DNA of 47,186 nt from an archaeon (GTDB lineage Archaea > Thermoproteota > Thermoprotei_A > Marsarchaeales > Marsarchaeaceae). The position numbers and the translations under genes were made by a program. The stretch lies in contig JAKAWJ010000004.1 of NCBI GenBank assembly GCA_021817005.1, positions 58,329-105,514 on the forward strand, given 5' to 3'. The notes under the pieces were generated by a model that saw only the letters and a program-made list of their open reading frames with translations, made no database searches and was not told where the DNA came from. Below, one piece after another: positions 17,998 through 27,176 of the stretch (its first letter is position 1; the number at the start of each line of letters is the position of its first letter).

Positions 17998-18576
17998 GTG
18001 AATTCTATAACCTCTGAAGACAAACTGAGAGTGCGTGAGCTCAGGTGGGAAGATATGGAAGATTGCGTAGAGAACTACTATTCCTATTATGATGAACTCA
18101 GGGATAACGAAGACCTCGGCCTATTGCTTAGCGCCGAGAAGCCAAGCCTCGCAACCGAAGTAAGGTGGTTCGCGGAATTGTATTCGGCTGTGCTTGAACA
18201 GAGGGCCCTCGCATGCGTTGCAGTTGCAGGGAGGAAAGTAGTGGGCATGTGCGAAGTCAGGAGGAGAGATACGAGACCCGCGCTCTTCCACACAGCCATT
18301 TTGGGAATCGCAATTAGACGCGACTTCAGGGGGCGTGGTGCAGGCGAAATGATGCTGAGATGGTCGCTTGCGAAGTGCGCAGGTAGATTCGAAACGGTTT
18401 ACCTAACGGTATTCTCTACAAACACAGTGGCAAAACGCCTCTACGAAAAAGTCGGGTTCAGAGTTTGCGGCATCCGGCCCAAGGCCATCAAAAGAGGAAG
18501 CCGTTATTTCGATGAGGTCGAGATGGCTATCGAACTGCGCTCGGCGAAAGAACAGCAAAGAGAGATGAACGCATAA
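17998..18576 (+). CDS. GNAT-family N-acetyltransferase
   Basis: 192 residues. The acetyl-CoA binding motif A is clear: LGIAIRRDFRGRGAGEMML (the R/Q-x-x-G-x-G/A pattern), followed by VYLTVFSTNTVAKRLYEKVG with the typical 'N..A..LYEKxGF' of the family. It transfers an acetyl group from acetyl-CoA to an amine of a protein N-terminus, metabolite or antibiotic; the acceptor is unknown. Start GTG 17998 follows a TTATAAC element at 17977-17984. First gene of a same-strand run with the HIT and M24 genes (spacings of 15 and -4 nt), so it is probably the head of an operon. Confidence 0.85.
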   Translation: MNSITSEDKLRVRELRWEDMEDCVENYYSYYDELRDNEDLGLLLSAEKPSLATEVRWFAELYSAVLEQRALACVAVAGRKVVGMCEVRRRDTRPALFHTAILGIAIRRDFRGRGAGEMMLRWSLAKCAGRFETVYLTVFSTNTVAKRLYEKVGFRVCGIRPKAIKRGSRYFDEVEMAIELRSAKEQQREMNA

Positions 18577-18591
18577 TTAGCACTTTGAGTC

Positions 18592-19134
18592 TTGCAAGAA
18601 GCATCGGGTGTAAAGGCTACTGCATTGTCTCTAGATAATTACGTTGGTTCAGACTCGAGCGAGTTCAAACCCGCAGAAAAGACAAACCGAGATGCAGCGG
18701 ATAAGAGTAAGTGTCCGTTTTGCAGAATCGTCGCAGATGGAACTCAGGGACTGGTCGTCTTTCGCGACTCCATTTCAATCGCTTTCCTTGATGACAAACC
18801 ACTATTTTTCGGTCACACCTTGCTAGTTCCGACGACACATTTTCCGACACTGGAAAGCTTACCCAATGAACTCGCGGGCAATCTGTTTCAGAGAGTTCAG
18901 CTAGTTGCACGGGCTATTGAGCTAGCTATGTCAGCCGACGGAACCTTTGTTGCCCTTAATAACAAAGTCAGCCAGAGCGTTCCGCACGCGCACATTCACA
19001 TCGTCCCCAGAAGACGCAAAGATGGCCTGAGGGGTTTCTTCTGGCCAAGACAGGCATACAGTAGCGTTGAAGTAGCTAAGGAAATCCAGAAAAAGATTGC
19101 ATCGCAAATCGAAATGCTCCGTTCAAAACCGTGA
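18592..19134 (+). CDS. HIT-family nucleotide hydrolase/transferase
   Basis: 180 residues. The histidine triad PHAHIHIVPR gives His132, His134 and His136, the nucleotide alpha-phosphate site. A Cys pair in CPFCRIV (Cys41, Cys44) begins the HIT domain, as in the zinc-bearing HINT-like branch. The first 38 residues are a non-conserved, polar extension, so a later start is possible (TTG near 18625). Members cleave adenosine phosphoramidates, Ap4A-type dinucleotides or similar. It overlaps the M24 gene by 4 nt (GTGA) and lies 15 nt after the GNAT gene, indicating an operon. The biological substrate is unknown. Confidence 0.88.
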   Translation: MQEASGVKATALSLDNYVGSDSSEFKPAEKTNRDAADKSKCPFCRIVADGTQGLVVFRDSISIAFLDDKPLFFGHTLLVPTTHFPTLESLPNELAGNLFQRVQLVARAIELAMSADGTFVALNNKVSQSVPHAHIHIVPRRRKDGLRGFFWPRQAYSSVEVAKEIQKKIASQIEMLRSKP

Positions 19135-20438
19135 GCACAAAGACAGAGGTAGCACAAGTTCAATCCATTGAGGCAGTGATCCAAAGCGTTCCGGGGCTTG
19201 TTCCCGGCAATATTTATATGGCGAGCACTGTAAAGCGCGATATGTTCAAGATTCCTGATTCCGAATACAACGCCAGACTGGAAAAACTGAAAGAGCTGAT
19301 GACCGCCGAAAATTTAGAAGGAGTTTATCTCAGCGGAACAACCAATCTAAAGTACTTTACCGGACTCGTATATCTTCCCACGGAAAGACCTGCGGCAGTT
19401 GTGGTTCCGAAGAATGGAGAAGTCGCGTTCTTTGGACCAGTCATAGAAAGGGAACACATCCCCTATGAAACCAAGTTGGTTACAAAGATCTTTACGTACC
19501 CCGATTATCCCGGCGAAGTGCACCCGATGAAAATGTTCGCCTCGTGGCTGGGTGAACTAGGAATGGTTGGGCATAAGCTCGGCGTGGATAACCCTGCCTT
19601 CTATTCCAGCCCATATGGCTACAGGGGTCCGTTGCTATCCGACCTAGTAATTGGTACAACATTCAAACCGATCGGGGATAAACTGTACAGCATGCGGCTG
19701 ATCAAGTCCCAGAACGAGATAGAGTGTATCAGGGAATCTGTCCGGTGGGGCCACGTGGCGCATGAGCTTCTGCAGAAATACCTTTCCCCCGGAATCTATG
19801 ATTTCGAGGCTTCGGCTAGAGCCTCCATCGAAGCCACAGTTAAGATGAAAGCCGAGCTTGGTCCCACGTTCAAGGGTACAAGCGCAAGTCCCTTGATCGC
19901 GCAAGCGGGAGTAAGGGGCCAAGTAGGTCCAAATTCTGCCTTCCCGCATGCCGTGAGCATCGAACGCAGAATTGAGAAGGGTGACATTATAGGCACGGGA
20001 GCGGCTGCGGATGTCGATGGATATCACAGCGAACTCGAAAGAAACGTTTTCATGGGTAAGCCTGACGAGCGCGTGAGGAAGTACCACAAAATAGCCCTGG
20101 AAATGCAACGTGCCGCGTTCGAGGCGCTAAAGCCGGGTGCGAAGTGTTCAGAAGCGGACAAAGCGTCTTACTCGGTTGCAAAGAATTACGCTGTTACCGG
20201 ACTTATACGACACCATTCGGGTCATGGCATGGGCCTTGAAGGTCATGAACCGCCGTTCCTTGATGTGGGGGACGAAAGCGAGTTAAAGCCGGGTATGGTC
20301 TTCAGCTGTGAACCTGGAATATATCTACCTGGCCTCGGCGGATTCAGACACTCGGACACAATTATAATAACCGAAGATTCAGCGGAATGGCTGAACAAAT
20401 ATCCGAGGGACACCGATTCGCTCACAGTCGAATGTTGA
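19131..20438 (+). CDS. M24 'pita-bread' protein, creatinase-like, with metal ligands replaced
   Basis: 435 residues. N-terminal creatinase domain (LSGTTNLKYFTGLVYLPTE) and C-terminal M24 catalytic domain are both present. In metal-dependent members the ligands are D, D, H, E, E. Here the first D position is Gly288 (GTGAAADVDG), the second is Glu301 (GYHSELERN), His365 is kept in HHSGHGMGL, the first Glu is kept in SCEPGIYL, and the last Glu is replaced by His (GGFRHSDTI). This pattern resembles creatinase (GYxxALER, GGYREHD), which works without metal. So it is probably a C-N hydrolase for a small amidine, amide or ectoine-like compound, not a prolidase. Co-operonic with HIT and GNAT. Confidence 0.82.
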   Translation: MSTKTEVAQVQSIEAVIQSVPGLVPGNIYMASTVKRDMFKIPDSEYNARLEKLKELMTAENLEGVYLSGTTNLKYFTGLVYLPTERPAAVVVPKNGEVAFFGPVIEREHIPYETKLVTKIFTYPDYPGEVHPMKMFASWLGELGMVGHKLGVDNPAFYSSPYGYRGPLLSDLVIGTTFKPIGDKLYSMRLIKSQNEIECIRESVRWGHVAHELLQKYLSPGIYDFEASARASIEATVKMKAELGPTFKGTSASPLIAQAGVRGQVGPNSAFPHAVSIERRIEKGDIIGTGAAADVDGYHSELERNVFMGKPDERVRKYHKIALEMQRAAFEALKPGAKCSEADKASYSVAKNYAVTGLIRHHSGHGMGLEGHEPPFLDVGDESELKPGMVFSCEPGIYLPGLGGFRHSDTIIITEDSAEWLNKYPRDTDSLTVEC

Positions 20439-20582
20439 GGTAGTTCGCTATAACTGGGCTTGGGCTTCCTCCAGTTCCCCTTGCTCGCTTTTGAGAGGAG
20501 ACACGAGTAATTTACAACCCTGTTGGCAGAGGCAAGACGCAGCCACAAACGCTTAATGGTCTCTAGATGGCGCCTCCCTGGG

Positions 20583-20657
20583 GCCCCGTAGCTCAGCATG
20601 GATAGAGCGGCAGCTTTCTAAGCTGACGGTCGAGGGTTCAAATCCCTCCGGGGCCGC
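20583..20657 (+). tRNA. tRNA-Arg(TCT)
   Basis: Acceptor GGCCCCG/CGGGGCC, D arm GCTCAGCATGGATAGAGC, anticodon loop TTTCTAA (anticodon TCT), T arm GAGGG-TTCAAAT-CCCTC. No intron and no encoded CCA. One of three tRNA-Arg genes in the window. Confidence 0.92.
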
Positions 20658-20827
20658 TACGAGCGCCCTGCCTTCCAATTTGTGCTGAGTCAACAATTCC
20701 CGAAAATCTGCCAGGAATACGACCCTCGGCGCGGGCTCGTAGCTCTGCCCAAGCTCAGTGAGTTGTTATTATGCGCCGCAGCTTTGAGCCATCATGGACA
20801 CCGAAACGCAAGTAGCACGCTTTCTGG

Positions 20828-21385
20828 GTGCAGGCGGGTCTAACTCCAGTGATCGACCTATCCTACGTCACGCAGGACGTTTCGCTGCTGAGCTCGGTAG
20901 CCGTGATTTTGGGCGCTATATTCGTTGTGATACAGCTTAGGCAGAACAACAAGCTGGTTGGGGTCACCGCCCGGCAGGCCGAGCTCGCGGCGGTGCAGAC
21001 CAAGTTGACTACCGACCAGATAAAGCAGAACAACTCGATAGCGGACATGGACATTGTGATGCGCCTTTATGAATTTGCCAACACCGCAGAGGTGCAGTCC
21101 GCGTGGCTCACTGTGCTCCGTTCCAGTGTGAACTCGAGCGACGACTTCCAGCGCCTCCCATCCGACGCTCAGGTATCCTTCTACCAAATCGCCGCGCTCT
21201 TCGAATCTCTTGCGGTGCTACGCAAGAAAGGGTTTATCGACCGCGAAACCATAGAAGACACCTTCATGGTCCGCCTCGCGTGGGAGAAGCTTCGTGGGTT
21301 CATTGAGATTAGTAGCAGCGAGCTTGGATTGAAAGAGGATGAAGGCTATGTCTATTTCGCCCAAATGGCCCGGGAGCTTCAATGA
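20828..21385 (+). CDS. Single-helix membrane protein with a cytoplasmic helical domain (DUF4760-like)
   Basis: 185 residues. One membrane helix (about residues 19-36, SLLSSVAVILGAIFVVIQL) is followed by a polar coiled segment (RQNNKLVGVTARQAELAA, then KLTTDQIKQNN) and a helical domain to the end (MRLYEFANTAEVQSAW, YQIAALFESLAVLRKKGFI). This order is common in small bacterial and archaeal proteins of the DUF4760 type, for which I know no defined function. The start at GTG 20828 or GTG 20852 is uncertain. It lies alone after tRNA-Arg(TCT). The gene call is good; the family name is tentative. Confidence 0.62.
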   Translation: MQAGLTPVIDLSYVTQDVSLLSSVAVILGAIFVVIQLRQNNKLVGVTARQAELAAVQTKLTTDQIKQNNSIADMDIVMRLYEFANTAEVQSAWLTVLRSSVNSSDDFQRLPSDAQVSFYQIAALFESLAVLRKKGFIDRETIEDTFMVRLAWEKLRGFIEISSSELGLKEDEGYVYFAQMARELQ

Positions 21386-21564
21386 CCCGGGCTTTGGGTC
21401 AACCACCTGCAGCGGGCTGTGCGCGCATTGAACTGGTTCAGGCTGAAAAGTAGTCGCCTCTCTACTGCGATGAGCCCGGAAGTTCCAGAAGAAGGCGACT
21501 CCAGAATCTCTGGCAAGTCGGGCACCCGAATACCGAAATAGAGCCAGGTTTCGATGTCTTTACT

Positions 21565-22704
21565 CTAAAATACCATTAACTCACGAACAGGCTTACCCTC
21601 CGCAAACCTGTCCGGTGAAAACGGCAGCATTAACTGGGGGGTGGTATCTCCCGAGACGTGTTCCGCCATCAATTCCCCTGTTATCGGGCTCATCATCATT
21701 CCGTGCCCGCTGAACCCAGCAGCCACGTACAGCCCTTCCGGCCAAGCGTTACCCCTTCCCATTATGTGAGAGTGGTCAGGAGTCATCTCGTAATAGCCAC
21801 TCCACTGACGGTTAAAACGCACGCCCGCCATTCCCGGGAACACCCTGAGCAGCCTTCGCGCATACTCTACAGTCCACGCGTAAGTAGAAACTAGCGGAAC
21901 CAAGCCTTCAGTCTTCAGATCGGTGACAGTTCCCCTGATTTCTCCTCTCAAACCCTGCGCAAAATACACTCCCTCTGAAGGGATTATTACAAATGGCCTG
22001 AGGAAGAACTTGATTGGCTCGGTGACTCCCATTTCTCTCCTTTCGGCGCTTATCGGAATATCAACCCCCGCCAGTCTTGAAATTGTTGGAGTCCACGCTC
22101 CCGCACAGATCACCAATTTCTCCCCCCGAATTTCCCTCGAACCAACTTTTGCGCCGGTGACTTTGCCTCCCTCAACTATGATTCCACTCACAGGAGAATA
22201 TTCCCTGACGTCAACTCTGAGCCTCCTGATAGCGGCTTGATAGCCAAATACTACTAGGTCGTGATGGAAGCCTCCGTCCTGAGGCCCGAAGAATCCTCCT
22301 ACTGTGGCACCAAGCTCGAGCATGGGCAGACGCTCTTTCACCTCCTTGCCTCCCAGAAGCTGACCAGCTACGCCCTGACTCGCCCACATGCGGTTCAGCT
22401 CCCTGAACTCCTGCATGGCTTGTTCGTTATGAAGAACCCAGAAGTAACCCCCGGTGATCGGGGTGACATTCCACCCGGTCTCCTTCGGAAGTGATAGCAG
22501 CTTCTTTCTACCCGCTACCATATACCTCACGTTCTCCTCAGCTTTGAAGTGAACCCTGAAGCCCCCTGCATTTCGCGTGCTAGAACCGCTTCCCAGGTAA
22601 TTCTTCTCGATGATGCATACCCGAAGCCCCTTCTTTGCCAGGTGATAGGCAGTTGATAGCCCGACCCCGCCTCCCCCAACGATGATTACGTCGTAGTCGC
22701 TCAC
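21565..22704 (-). CDS. FAD-dependent amine/amino-acid oxidoreductase, beta (DAO) subunit
   Basis: 379 residues. N-terminal FAD-binding motif DVIIVGGGGVGLSTAYHLAK, the GSGSSTRNAGGFRVHF segment typical of sarcosine oxidase beta and glycine/D-proline dehydrogenases, and a C-terminal FAD motif GLYVAAGFSGHGMMMSP. The family oxidises secondary or D-amino acids (sarcosine, D-proline, glycine, opines). It overlaps the alpha-subunit gene by 4 nt (ATGA), so the two are translated together and very likely form one complex. Electrons would pass through the alpha-subunit iron-sulfur centre to the respiratory chain or to a carrier. The substrate is not determinable from sequence. Confidence 0.87.
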   Translation of the reverse strand: MSDYDVIIVGGGGVGLSTAYHLAKKGLRVCIIEKNYLGSGSSTRNAGGFRVHFKAEENVRYMVAGRKKLLSLPKETGWNVTPITGGYFWVLHNEQAMQEFRELNRMWASQGVAGQLLGGKEVKERLPMLELGATVGGFFGPQDGGFHHDLVVFGYQAAIRRLRVDVREYSPVSGIIVEGGKVTGAKVGSREIRGEKLVICAGAWTPTISRLAGVDIPISAERREMGVTEPIKFFLRPFVIIPSEGVYFAQGLRGEIRGTVTDLKTEGLVPLVSTYAWTVEYARRLLRVFPGMAGVRFNRQWSGYYEMTPDHSHIMGRGNAWPEGLYVAAGFSGHGMMMSPITGELMAEHVSGDTTPQLMLPFSPDRFAEGKPVRELMVF

Positions 22705-24314
22705 TTTGCGCTGTCACCAAGGCTTGCCAGAGCCGCGAACGGTGTTGGAGTGATAGGAAGCCGCTGCGTATACGGAGAAGCGCCATCCCTCGCAAGAGTC
22801 CGCAGGCCGTTGTAGAGGCAGTGCTTCCCTTGGCAGACGCCAGTTCCCCAACCAGTGAACCTTTTTATCTTCTCAGGCTCAATAAGTCCCTTTCTAGCTG
22901 CAGCCTCAAAATCGCTCACCATGACATCTTCACACCTACAGATGAACGCGTCCGCGCTTCTGGCTGTGGGAGCTCCCGCGCCACCCCGGACACTCACGAG
23001 TTTGAGTTCTGCTCGAGATTTTCCGTCATCCTGTGAAAGCGCGTAACCCGCTGCGAGGCCGTGGTGATAGGAGGCCTCAAGCTCGCAAAGTCCGGTCACT
23101 GAGCCCACTGCCCACAACCATGGCAATGCAGTCGAGCCGTCGGCGGAGACATCCGCCCTTAGTGCATCGGCGGCCGCGACCCAGGAATATCCCACTCCTG
23201 CCTGAGCTGGAAGCTCCAGCGCAGGTTGCCGAAAAGTGGCATACACAAAATTGGAGAGTGGCTTCCGTCTGCCGTCAGTGAACACCACTGCTTCGACGCG
23301 TCTCTGCCCAAGAATCGAAGCTATCTTGGCCCGATCTGACTGAACGAACTCTTCGATGTCGGCGCCGCATGCAGCGATTAGCCGGCCAACCAGGCTACCC
23401 CATTTATCTTCCGAATACAATAGTGTCTTGCCTCTCAGCGCGCGGTGCGCCGCCAAGCGTGCAGCATAGTCGATGGATATCACGCCAGGCAGGTCATTCC
23501 CCCTTAGCAGGGGAACTGGAGACCTGCGTCCGTTTGCGAAGATTATGTTGTCAAAGCTCACGGCAATGGCCCCCTCAGAGCAAAGCACCACGCCGATCTT
23601 TTCTTCGTAGAAACCGCAAAATGTCCCTTCTATCAGACGCCCGCGACCGGACCTAAACGCCGCAGAACCAGACTCGACCAAGCGTAGTAATGAACTTACT
23701 TGGGCCGAGTCGTCATCGGTAGCGTAGGTGCTCGGGGCCGCATTGAGTAACCTTCGAGCAATTTCAACTCTTCCGCCAGGCACTCCCGAACTCTCGACCA
23801 GTGCAAAGTCCCTGCCGGATGCGTCGAGCGCAGCCGCGACACCGAGCCCCGCAAGGCCGCCACCGACTATAAGATTACTCACTTTCAAAAACTCGACCTT
23901 CGAAAGCTCTGGGGGACGAAAGTGGCTGATCTTTTCAAGATTGGCAGAGCCTGTTATCACTCTTCTGGTCACGTCCCACCCCACGCCGCCCCTCATGAAC
24001 AGGTTATTCTGAAAACCTGCCCCGAAGAATCTCCGGAGACGTCCGCTCATCCTGGACCCTGCTGTAGCGCGATTCCCAAAAGTTACTTCCACATCTCTGA
24101 CGACTCGGTATCTCGTCGGGTCCACGAGACCTTCTCCTGTCACCTGCACACACAGGTTATCGCCGTAATCCACGGACGCATCGGCTATTCCGCGGGGGCG
24201 ACCAAACTTTACGCTCGAGCGATAGCTGGTCAAGCCTTCCTTGTAAAGCGCTACGTCAAGGGGTGTACCCGATTCCACCTCGAACGAAACCTTCCTAACT
24301 CTTACGCTGGGCAC
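22701..24314 (-). CDS. Sarcosine-oxidase-alpha-like / amine dehydrogenase alpha subunit
   Basis: 537 residues from GTG 24314. N-terminal SoxA-type beta-grasp domain (FEVESGTPLDVALYKEG, then KFGRPRGI, the family 'RPRG'), an AGFQNNLFMRGG segment matching the 'GFYYKTF' region, a dinucleotide-binding motif NLIVGGGLAGLGVAA, and a C-terminal BFD-like [2Fe-2S] domain with four cysteines in ICRCEDV and VCQGKHC. The cysteines that would bind a cluster in the N-terminal domain are absent. The aminomethyltransferase domain of bacterial SoxA is also absent, as in opine/D-proline dehydrogenase alpha subunits. The frame opens at TTG 24371, but a TATA-like element 24 nt before GTG 24314 favours the latter. 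Forms an operon with the DAO subunit. Confidence 0.83.
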   Translation of the reverse strand: MPSVRVRKVSFEVESGTPLDVALYKEGLTSYRSSVKFGRPRGIADASVDYGDNLCVQVTGEGLVDPTRYRVVRDVEVTFGNRATAGSRMSGRLRRFFGAGFQNNLFMRGGVGWDVTRRVITGSANLEKISHFRPPELSKVEFLKVSNLIVGGGLAGLGVAAALDASGRDFALVESSGVPGGRVEIARRLLNAAPSTYATDDDSAQVSSLLRLVESGSAAFRSGRGRLIEGTFCGFYEEKIGVVLCSEGAIAVSFDNIIFANGRRSPVPLLRGNDLPGVISIDYAARLAAHRALRGKTLLYSEDKWGSLVGRLIAACGADIEEFVQSDRAKIASILGQRRVEAVVFTDGRRKPLSNFVYATFRQPALELPAQAGVGYSWVAAADALRADVSADGSTALPWLWAVGSVTGLCELEASYHHGLAAGYALSQDDGKSRAELKLVSVRGGAGAPTARSADAFICRCEDVMVSDFEAAARKGLIEPEKIKRFTGWGTGVCQGKHCLYNGLRTLARDGASPYTQRLPITPTPFAALASLGDSAK

Positions 24315-24333
24315 AAGAAATGCCGACCAATAC

Positions 24334-24342
24334 GCATAATAA
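24334..24342 (-). promoter_or_regulatory. TATA-like element for the SoxA-like/DAO operon
   Basis: TTATTATGC on the minus strand, centred about 24 nt from GTG 24314, in keeping with a leaderless start there. Confidence 0.45.
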
Positions 24343-24371
24343 GTGTATTGCGAATCCCCAGAGCGCTTCAA

Positions 24372-25036
24372 GCCACTGAAGGACCATATATACGGTCAGA
24401 ATGCCCAAGATGGCAAACCCTGCGCCGCCCAGAATCATCTATACGTGAGACGCAGCATTGCGGCTGTTGAAATTTCAATTTTTGAAACATTTTGACCAGC
24501 CGGGGTTAAATTTATTATCAATCCTCGTTGATCCAAGAATACTCCTCAGAGTTTGTGGGTATCAAACGACGCAAGTTAAATCACGAAGTCATCAGGTAGT
24601 CCATTTGGCTGATACACTAGCAAAGAACGCAAACTCACGATTAGAAAGGGGCCCTCAGTCCGAATTTCCCGTTCGCGTTCCTTGCAATATGCACTGTCTG
24701 GTCCTTCCTTCTAACACGAGCCAGCAGTCTTTGCGCCGCGCTTGCTGGCCCAGCATTTTGCAAATCAAGCGCACAAATTAATCTTCAGACCAAGCCGTCT
24801 GCGCGAGCGGTGGGGTCAGAGCACCATAATCGCTCGTTACGTCGACGGTTCTCCCATTGGTTTTTCTAGGACGTGGCGCTGCGATAACTTGGGAAAAGGA
24901 ATTATTTTGCAGCTTTCCTACATGCCGCTGGTTATACTCCTAACTTACGTCAAATCAGCAGTAGCTGTCAGCCGGAATCTGGTGCCTCCCAAGCCACTGG
25001 AATTACTTAAATCAGAGCTATTCTTACGATATCGCT
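24372..25036. other. Gap of about 660 bp between divergent genes
   Basis: Contains the promoters of the SoxA-like operon and of the S9 peptidase (CTTAAATC at about 25006-25013, about 27 nt before TTG 25037). Frames on the + strand overlap the S9 start and show no domain. Nothing else recognised. Confidence 0.35.
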
Positions 25037-26989
25037 TTGCCGGCAAAAAAAATTCGCCCTTATGGCACGTGGATATCACCAATCACTGATTCTGTTCTCA
25101 CCTCTAGCGCAGGGGTTCCCACAGAACTGACGACTGATGGCCACAATCTCTACTGGTTACAGTCGCAGCCAGAAAATGGCGGAAGATATGCGCTCTATAC
25201 CTGGAAGATTGGAAGCGAAGTACGGGAAGTAGTCCCGTCAGAATTCAATGTCAGAACCAGAGTGCACGAATATGGTGGCGGGTCGTACTTCGCAAGCGAA
25301 TCCATAATTTATTTTTCGAATTTCAAGGATCAGCTTGTGTACGCTCTTAACGGAAAGATCGAACCCGTTCCGATCACGCGGGAAGGATTTAGGTACGCCG
25401 ATTACGTGATGGACAAGACCCGGAACCGCCTGATAGGTGTAAGAGAAGACCACACTGGCAAAGGGCGCTTGCCGCAAAACACCATCGCAACCATTGCGTG
25501 CGATGGCGGGACTAGCGAAGTACTTCTGTCTGGAAACGACTTCTATGCTTCTCCGCGAATTGATCCGAGTGGGTCCAAAATAGCGTGGGTTACGTGGAAC
25601 TTCCCGAACATGCCCTGGGATGGCACTGAGCTCTGGACTGCCAAGCTCGAATCTGATGGCTCATTCTCAGACCCCAAGTTGATTGCAGGAGGAAAATCCA
25701 AGTCTGTTATCATGCCATCCTGGTCGCCAAAGGGCGTCCTGCACTTTGTATCCGACGCTACCGGCTTCTGGAATATCTACCGATATGACGGAAAGAAGAT
25801 AGAGTCATTGTGCCCACTCGACGTGGACATGGGGGTTCCCCACTGGGTGTTCAGGATTTCCACCTACGACTTTCTCTCGGAAGATTCCGTCGCGTGCGCG
25901 TATACGACGAAAGGAATTTGGCACCTGGGGATTATCAACCCAACACGAAAAAAACTGAAGAAAATACCTACACGATTCACGGATATTGGTTACGTCAGGG
26001 CGCTCGACGGGAAGATATACTTCGTTGGCGGATCCCCCACCCAAGCGGTATCGGTGGTCCAGCTTGACCCTAGGAGTGGCAATACTAGAGTAGTTTATAC
26101 CCCCAAGGTTGCCAGAGTCGGCGAGGGTTACCTTTCTGTTCCACGGCACATAGCGTTTACCACTACAGGCGGAAAGCGCGCGTTTGCGTTTTACTATGAG
26201 CCCAAGAACAAGGACTTTACTGCCCCCAAGGGCGAAAAACCACCTCTTATTGTGATAAGCCATGGCGGTCCCACCGGTCAGACCAGGTCTTCCCTTAATC
26301 TCGGAATTCAGGCTTGGACCTCCCGCGGTTTTGCGGTGCTTGACGTTAACTACGGAGGCAGCACTGGCTACGGAAGAAACTACAGGGAAAGACTCAGGGG
26401 TAAATGGGGAATCGTAGACGTGGAGGACTGCTCGAACGGCGCACTCGCGCTTGCAAAGCGCGGCCTAGTAGACCGCAAAAGACTTGCAATACGGGGTGGG
26501 AGCGCGGGGGGATACACTACACTTTGCGCACTCGCGTTCAAGAAAACATTCGGAGCAGGCGCCAGTTATTTCGGCGTTAGCGATGCGGAAGCTCTCGCCA
26601 AGCACACTCACAAGTTCGAATCACGATATCTCGACAAACTCATTGCGCCTTACCCCGAGGGGAAAGAGGTATACAGGAAGAGGTCCGCGCTCTATTCAGC
26701 GGACAAAATCACTTCGCCAGTAATCTTCTTTCAAGGGCTCGAGGACGTGATCGTCCCCCCGTCTCAGGCTGAGACCATGGTGGAGTCGCTTCGCAAGCGG
26801 GGGGTGCCCGTCGCATATCTTCCGTTTGAAGGCGAGCAACACGGTTTCAGAAGGGCAGAGACGATTAAGCGCGCCTTCGAGGCCGAGTTGTATTTCTATT
26901 CGCGAGTCTTCGGGTTCGACCTCCCTGAAAGTATCGAGCCGGTTGAAATATGGAATTCATCTTCTCTGGCCTCTAGCCGCTCACTTTAG
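25037..26989 (+). CDS. S9-family prolyl-oligopeptidase/acylaminoacyl-peptidase
   Basis: 650 residues. Residues about 20-390 form a beta-propeller with repeated strands (for example SGSKIAWVTWNFPNMPWDG, a sequence pattern seen in S9C peptidases), and about 395-650 the alpha/beta hydrolase. The catalytic triad is Ser489 in RGGSAGGYTT, Asp570 in GLEDVIVPP and His602 in EGEQHGFR; the oxyanion region is SHGGPTGQTR. It cleaves short peptides or N-acylated amino acids in the cytosol; there is no signal peptide. The start TTG 25037 is supported by a TATA-like element about 27 nt upstream. Propeller access normally limits substrates to oligopeptides. Fits the amino-acid-catabolic neighbourhood. Confidence 0.92.
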   Translation: MPAKKIRPYGTWISPITDSVLTSSAGVPTELTTDGHNLYWLQSQPENGGRYALYTWKIGSEVREVVPSEFNVRTRVHEYGGGSYFASESIIYFSNFKDQLVYALNGKIEPVPITREGFRYADYVMDKTRNRLIGVREDHTGKGRLPQNTIATIACDGGTSEVLLSGNDFYASPRIDPSGSKIAWVTWNFPNMPWDGTELWTAKLESDGSFSDPKLIAGGKSKSVIMPSWSPKGVLHFVSDATGFWNIYRYDGKKIESLCPLDVDMGVPHWVFRISTYDFLSEDSVACAYTTKGIWHLGIINPTRKKLKKIPTRFTDIGYVRALDGKIYFVGGSPTQAVSVVQLDPRSGNTRVVYTPKVARVGEGYLSVPRHIAFTTTGGKRAFAFYYEPKNKDFTAPKGEKPPLIVISHGGPTGQTRSSLNLGIQAWTSRGFAVLDVNYGGSTGYGRNYRERLRGKWGIVDVEDCSNGALALAKRGLVDRKRLAIRGGSAGGYTTLCALAFKKTFGAGASYFGVSDAEALAKHTHKFESRYLDKLIAPYPEGKEVYRKRSALYSADKITSPVIFFQGLEDVIVPPSQAETMVESLRKRGVPVAYLPFEGEQHGFRRAETIKRAFEAELYFYSRVFGFDLPESIEPVEIWNSSSLASSRSL

Positions 26990-27176
26990 GCAGAGACAGC
27001 TCTAAGCCAATGAGAAATGAATGGCGAACTATACCCAGGCATGAAAAGTGAAGTCTTCCGAAGAGTAGTAATGGCGAGAAAACTTCAGTCCTTGGGGTAC
27101 TTTTGTGGTGGAAAATTATACACTACTACAAACGGCTCAAGACTGTCCAAGTCTTCGAAACGTCCCTCAGGACAAC

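Noticed and set aside
17998-18576. GNAT gene as ribosomal-protein acetyltransferase RimI
   Set aside because: Motif A fits GNAT generally, but I see no RimI-specific feature, so the specific name was not used.
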